Part shown: piece after piece, positions 60,842 through 64,000 of the stretch | Layout of the letters: every line of letters starts with the position of its first letter | Numbering within the stretch: position 1 is the first letter of the stretch | Assembly: GCF_001640805.2 (NCBI RefSeq) | Contig: NW_026116148.1 | Coordinates: forward strand, 16,001 to 80,000 | Direction of reading: 5' to 3' | DNA length: 64,000 nt | DNA from: Lates calcarifer | Lineage: Eukaryota; Chordata; Actinopteri; Centropomidae | Program-made: the position numbers and the translations under genes | Notes under the pieces: generated by a model | Database searches by the model: none | Told to the model about the DNA's origin: nothing | What the model saw: the letters and a program-made list of their open reading frames with translations, nothing else

Positions 60842-62675
60842 CAGTGATAACTGTCCTGATCAACAAGCAGCTGCACTGACTCATTTCTGTAAAGTGAAGA
60901 TGTTACTGATGGCAGCCATATTGTTTTCTGAGCGTTCCCACTCAGAAGTTTCCAAGTTTACCGTGGACTTGAACACAGCATCTGTGTGTGTGTGTGTGTG
61001 TGTGTTACCTTCACGGTGTAGTTGAACTCTCGGGTCGTCCTCATGAAGCGTTTGAAGCCGTCCGTCTCCTCCGTTGCCGCGGTGATCACCAGGAGATTCT
61101 CTGGTGAGGAGATCAGTGATCAGTTATCCAATCAATGGAAAATCAATGACAGGATGGACGGACACTGATCACCTGACCGGTTTCACGAGCTCGTTCTAAA
61201 CAGCTCCACCTCTCAGCCTGAGTCAGTGAGTCACAGGTGAGCAGGTCGGACCCAGGTGTTCACCAGGTAAAAACCAGCAGAGCCAGGAGAGAGCTGATGG
61301 AGAGGAGGAGAGGAACCAGCCCTCCTCACTTCCCTCCCCCCTCCTCCTCCTCCTCCTCCTCCTCCTCCTCCTCCTCCTCCTCCTCCCCCTCCTCCTCCTC
61401 CTGCCTTCAGGCTTTCGAGGAATTTGGAGAGAGTGAAATTCCTCTGAAATACCTCTGGAAGGTTACAGAGGTGAGGAGCAGGACGGGGGGAGGAGGGGGA
61501 GGAGGGGGAGGAGGGGGAGTGTCGTGACAACAGCCTCCTTGTCCTGGCTCTGTGCAGGTTTCCTTCAGTCCAACATGTTTAAAGCTCGAGTCTCGTCTGT
61601 GTGAGAGAATCTTTAAATCCCCTGAGGATGACAGGAGCGATGTGTTCGAGGGACGTGGGATTTATCACCACCCCCAGTCTGAAGGATGCCCTGGGTTTCT
61701 CCAGTTTACCAAAATAAAAGCTCTTCGTCAGGTCACCTGCAGGTTACTGGATCAAACAACAACAGAACCAAACCCAGAGAGGTTCAGGATCTGATCTGTG
61801 TTTGCAGCTATAACACAAACCAACAGAAGCTGATCCAGGATCTGATCTGTGTCCTGCTCTCATTTAAACCATCAGTCTGTTCACCCTGATCTCTCACTTC
61901 ACTACAGACTGTTTAAAGACACACACACACACACACACAGCTGTTCAAACACACAGCTGGCCTCAGTAAAAACCGTCAGGATGATGATATAAGACGCTGT
62001 CCTCAGGAACAGGAACCGCTGGAGTCCATTTATCTGAGGTAACATCAGGTCAGGAAAGAAAACACCGAGTCTGGTCTGAGGACGTTCAGATCCTCAGAAA
62101 CCCTGAATCCATGAGTGAGGATCAGAGATGTGGGCAGAGATTCAGGTCTGGAAAGTTCTCAGAGGACCGAGTCCTCAGACCACAACGGACCAGGACTGAG
62201 CTTTAAATGAACCGTGATTCACAGAGACTCTGTTAGTTTCAGGTCTTCATTAATCCAGATGAACCTGGTTTTGGGCTCTTCAGCCTGCGGGCTGCAGGAG
62301 CTGGGGGTTGGAGGTGCGGTGTTGTTTCTACCGGTTAAAACTTCAGAAACTCGCAGTTAGAACCGTAATTCACCGTAATTCACCGTTAATTCACAGTTAA
62401 TTTACCATTAATTTACCGTTAATTCACCGTTAATTCACCGTTAATTTACCGTTAATTCACCGTTAATCAGCCCTACATGTGAATAAAAGTGTAATTAGCT
62501 GCAGTTAGCTGTGAGAACCAGAGCCGGGCAGCTCCATCGGGACATGGTGGTCCGCCTGGCCGGGCAGGGGACCCTCCGGAGCGGCCTTACCTGGAGAGAG
62601 CCTCCGCTGTTCGGCCGACACGGAGCTCTGGAGGAAGGCGAGAGCCAGCAGGCAGAGAAGACGACAGGAAGACAT
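54717..62675 (-). CDS. plod3: Procollagen-lysine 5-dioxygenase / glycosyltransferase 3 (LH3)
   Basis: LH3 hydroxylates collagen lysines (Fe2+, 2-oxoglutarate, ascorbate) and glycosylates hydroxylysine in the ER. Eighteen exons, all in frame, give 733 aa (human 738): 62591-62675, 61009-61100, 60670-60806, 59740-59903, 59207-59319, 59026-59089, 58841-58938, 58331-58432, 58119-58250, 57890-58011, 57549-57653, 57279-57404, 56938-57079, 56628-56741, 56365-56541, 56133-56279, 55815-55940 and 54717-54872. A signal peptide ([18 protein letters not shown]) is present. The glycosyltransferase metal motif DSYD is at residues 104-107, with poly-Asp DNDDDQLF in exon 5. The dioxygenase ligands His662, Asp664 (PHHDSST) and His714 (THYHEG) and the 2-oxoglutarate Arg724 (GTRYIMVSF) are all present. 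[20 protein letters not shown] and synteny with znhit1 favour plod3 over plod1/2. Introns are loaded with CA/TG tracts touching splice sites. Confidence 0.97.
54930..55812. repeat. AGAGTC/AGTC satellite in plod3 intron 17
   Basis: About 880 bp composed of AGAGTC hexamers and AGTCAGTC decamers with GGAGTC and AAAGTC variants, ending directly at the exon 17 donor. Long Ser/Gln/Arg-type open frames on the plus strand are artefacts. Confidence 0.97.
55941..55993. repeat. CA/TG tract abutting plod3 exon 17 acceptor
   Basis: A pure CA run of about 50 bp. In transcript orientation it is a UG run ending in GCAG at the exon 17 3' splice site. Similar tracts abut other plod3 acceptors (57656-57709, 57082-57133, 60810-60838). 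Confidence 0.95.
59360..59727. repeat. G-rich minisatellite in plod3 intron 4
   Basis: About 370 bp of units like TTGTCAGGGGGTCGGGGGGG / TTGTCAGAGGGTTGGGG, with runs of four to seven G every 8-12 bases on plus (C-rich in the transcript). Confidence 0.95.
61341..61403. repeat. CTC trinucleotide tract
   Basis: About 60 bp of CTC repeats in plod3 intron 1; a GGGGGA tract follows at 61484-61519. Poly-Ser and poly-Gly open frames over these are artefacts. Confidence 0.95.
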
Positions 62676-63085
62676 GGCGGCGACGAGAAGACGTTAACAG
62701 CTCTGTTCAGACACTTTCTTCCTCTTCTTCCTCCTCTGTCGTCCTCACTCCATCAGGTCCACTGCGAACTTCTAACGGCGCTCAAATCTCGCGATACTTC
62801 GCATCCGAGACATCCCGAGGACAGGGATGTCAACACGAGCTGAAAAACGTTAGCCCGCCTATTTTTTGGAGCGTAGGCCAATCAGAGGCGCTACACACTT
62901 GATCGACAGGAACACTGAGCAATCAGAGCGTCGCAGCGCCTCCCTAACAGCCAATCAGAGGAGGACAGATGGAAATTAGTAGGCTGTGATTTTTTTTCTC
63001 GACAGAAAGTTCGTGAAAAAAGGAGAAAGTGAATCTTTGCCACGTGTGATAAATTCCAGAGAGAGAGAGAGAGAGAGAAAGAGAG

Positions 63086-63116
<31 letters not shown>

Positions 63117-63474
63117 TCACCCTGGTGTAAAGCAGATCGTATTTCAGAACAGAAACGTTTGTGATGTTCATTGAATCATTTCCTCATTGAATCATATGAA
63201 AGTTACAGTAAAACGAACCTGCGGGTCTTTAACGCAGAGACAGAAAAACTGTTCGTTGATGTCGAAACATTTACTTTACTACTGCGTTTTTTCTGCGCAG
63301 GCGGCCCCGCCTCTTCGCCCCTGTTGCTATAGTAACGTGACAACACCGCAGCGACGGACCGGGCTGAGGGACCCGGTTACACCCGAGTTATTTACCCTGT
63401 TTTTAGCGCTGTGTGGTCGGTGTGTTGTCGGTTAGTTTGCGGTGTGTTGTCGGTGAGTTGTCGGTCTGCGGGTG
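62676..63474. promoter_or_regulatory. Divergent promoter region of plod3 (minus) and cyb5d1 (plus)
   Basis: Start codons at 62675 and 63475 face apart. CCAAT boxes are at 62879-62883 and 62951-62955 (both followed by CAGAG), and GC-rich stretches lie at 62765-62830 and 63290-63380. GA microsatellites occupy 63058-63116. No TATA box was identified; transcription start sites are not known. Confidence 0.55.
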
Positions 63475-64000
63475 ATGGACAGACCCAGGTACTTCACTCC
63501 TGCCGAGGTGGCCGCTCACAACACCGTCGCCGATCTGTGGGTGTCGTTTCTGGGCAAAGTGTGCGACCTGACCCCGCTGATGAGCCGGTACAAAGGTGAG
63601 GAACACACCTGGTGGAGAGTAACGAAGTACAGTTACTCTGGTTAACCTAAGGTACCTGTAAGCTACCCCACTACATTTATAGCAGTATATTTACTCAGAT
63701 ACATGTTACTGTACTTTACCTGAGTACTTATCACTGACACCTGAATGCATCACTGACACCTGAATGCATCAGTGACCCGGACAGACCTGTGCTTCATGAG
63801 GCTGGTGTTTCTCTGCAGGTGACGCTCTGCTCCTGCCCATCATGGAGAGTGCAGGACAGGACATCAGCTGCTGGTTCGACCCTCAAACCAAAGACGTGAG
63901 AGCTGAAACCGGATCTCACTCAGATCCTCAGAGACCACCAGAGGATCCAGACCAAACCTAACCTGCATGTGTCCGTCCTCTGTCCTCAGGTCCTGAAGTA
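63475..64000 (+). CDS. cyb5d1: Cytochrome b5 domain-containing protein 1, 5' part
   Basis: Exon 1 63475-63595 encodes [20 protein letters not shown] and [16 protein letters not shown]. Exon 2 63819-63895 continues with [15 protein letters not shown]. Exon 3 begins at 63990 (VLK) and leaves the window. [27 protein letters not shown] and AGQDISHWFDP of human CYB5D1 match in order. The cytochrome b5-like fold normally binds heme; the family is linked to ciliary function, but nothing in this fragment tests that. Junctions are phase 1 then phase 0. The gene is truncated only by the window edge. Confidence 0.92.

Overview
This window looks like teleost fish nuclear DNA, probably from a percomorph. 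The genes are intron-rich with GT-AG splicing. Dinucleotide CA/TG tracts and minisatellites are very dense, an L2/CR1-type LINE is present, and the recognisable genes have clear vertebrate orthologues. All exon coordinates were derived by hand from reading frame and splice-site phase. There is no sign of bacterial sequence, a CRISPR array, a tRNA or an rRNA.

Left block (0-17.2 kb), housekeeping genes: pfn1 (profilin; exons 1 and 2 on the minus strand, its last exon lies outside the window); slc25a11 (mitochondrial oxoglutarate/malate carrier; nine minus-strand exons, complete, 304 aa), whose introns contain a ~1.3 kb 16-bp minisatellite and a ~0.5 kb GTT tract; and mospd3 (plus strand), which starts about 1.6 kb from slc25a11 in divergent orientation.

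Middle block (18-53.5 kb), fast-evolving accessory genes: a frameshifted Fc-receptor-like Ig gene (minus); a C2H2 zinc-finger gene with a 19-aa acidic repeat and a frameshift in its fifth finger (plus); a B7/butyrophilin-like V-set gene (plus) with an antisense LINE in its first intron; a second Fc-receptor-like gene (minus) full of minisatellites; a 1.2 kb CAGA-type satellite; a small Ser/Pro-rich gene with an espin-like WH2-type segment (minus); znhit1 (minus, complete, 156 aa); and two nearly identical tandem copies, offset by about 5.47 kb, of a multi-V-domain B7/butyrophilin-like locus (minus).

Right block (53.6-64 kb): plod3 (lysyl hydroxylase 3; 18 minus-strand coding exons, complete, 733 aa), sharing a divergent ~0.8 kb promoter region with cyb5d1 (plus, 5' part only). 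pfn1 and slc25a11 are neighbours in human 17p13, and znhit1 and plod3 are neighbours in human 7q22, so the flanks carry conserved vertebrate microsynteny while the immune-receptor cluster between them is lineage-specific.

The most notable signals are the recent tandem duplication of the V-set locus, with differences concentrated in its first V domain; V domains lacking the first canonical cysteine; membrane exons in unexpected positions within all-phase-1 exon arrays; a 315-bp perfect repeat 7.2 kb apart; UG/CA tracts abutting many splice sites; and several single-base frameshifts, which could be pseudogenisation or assembly errors.
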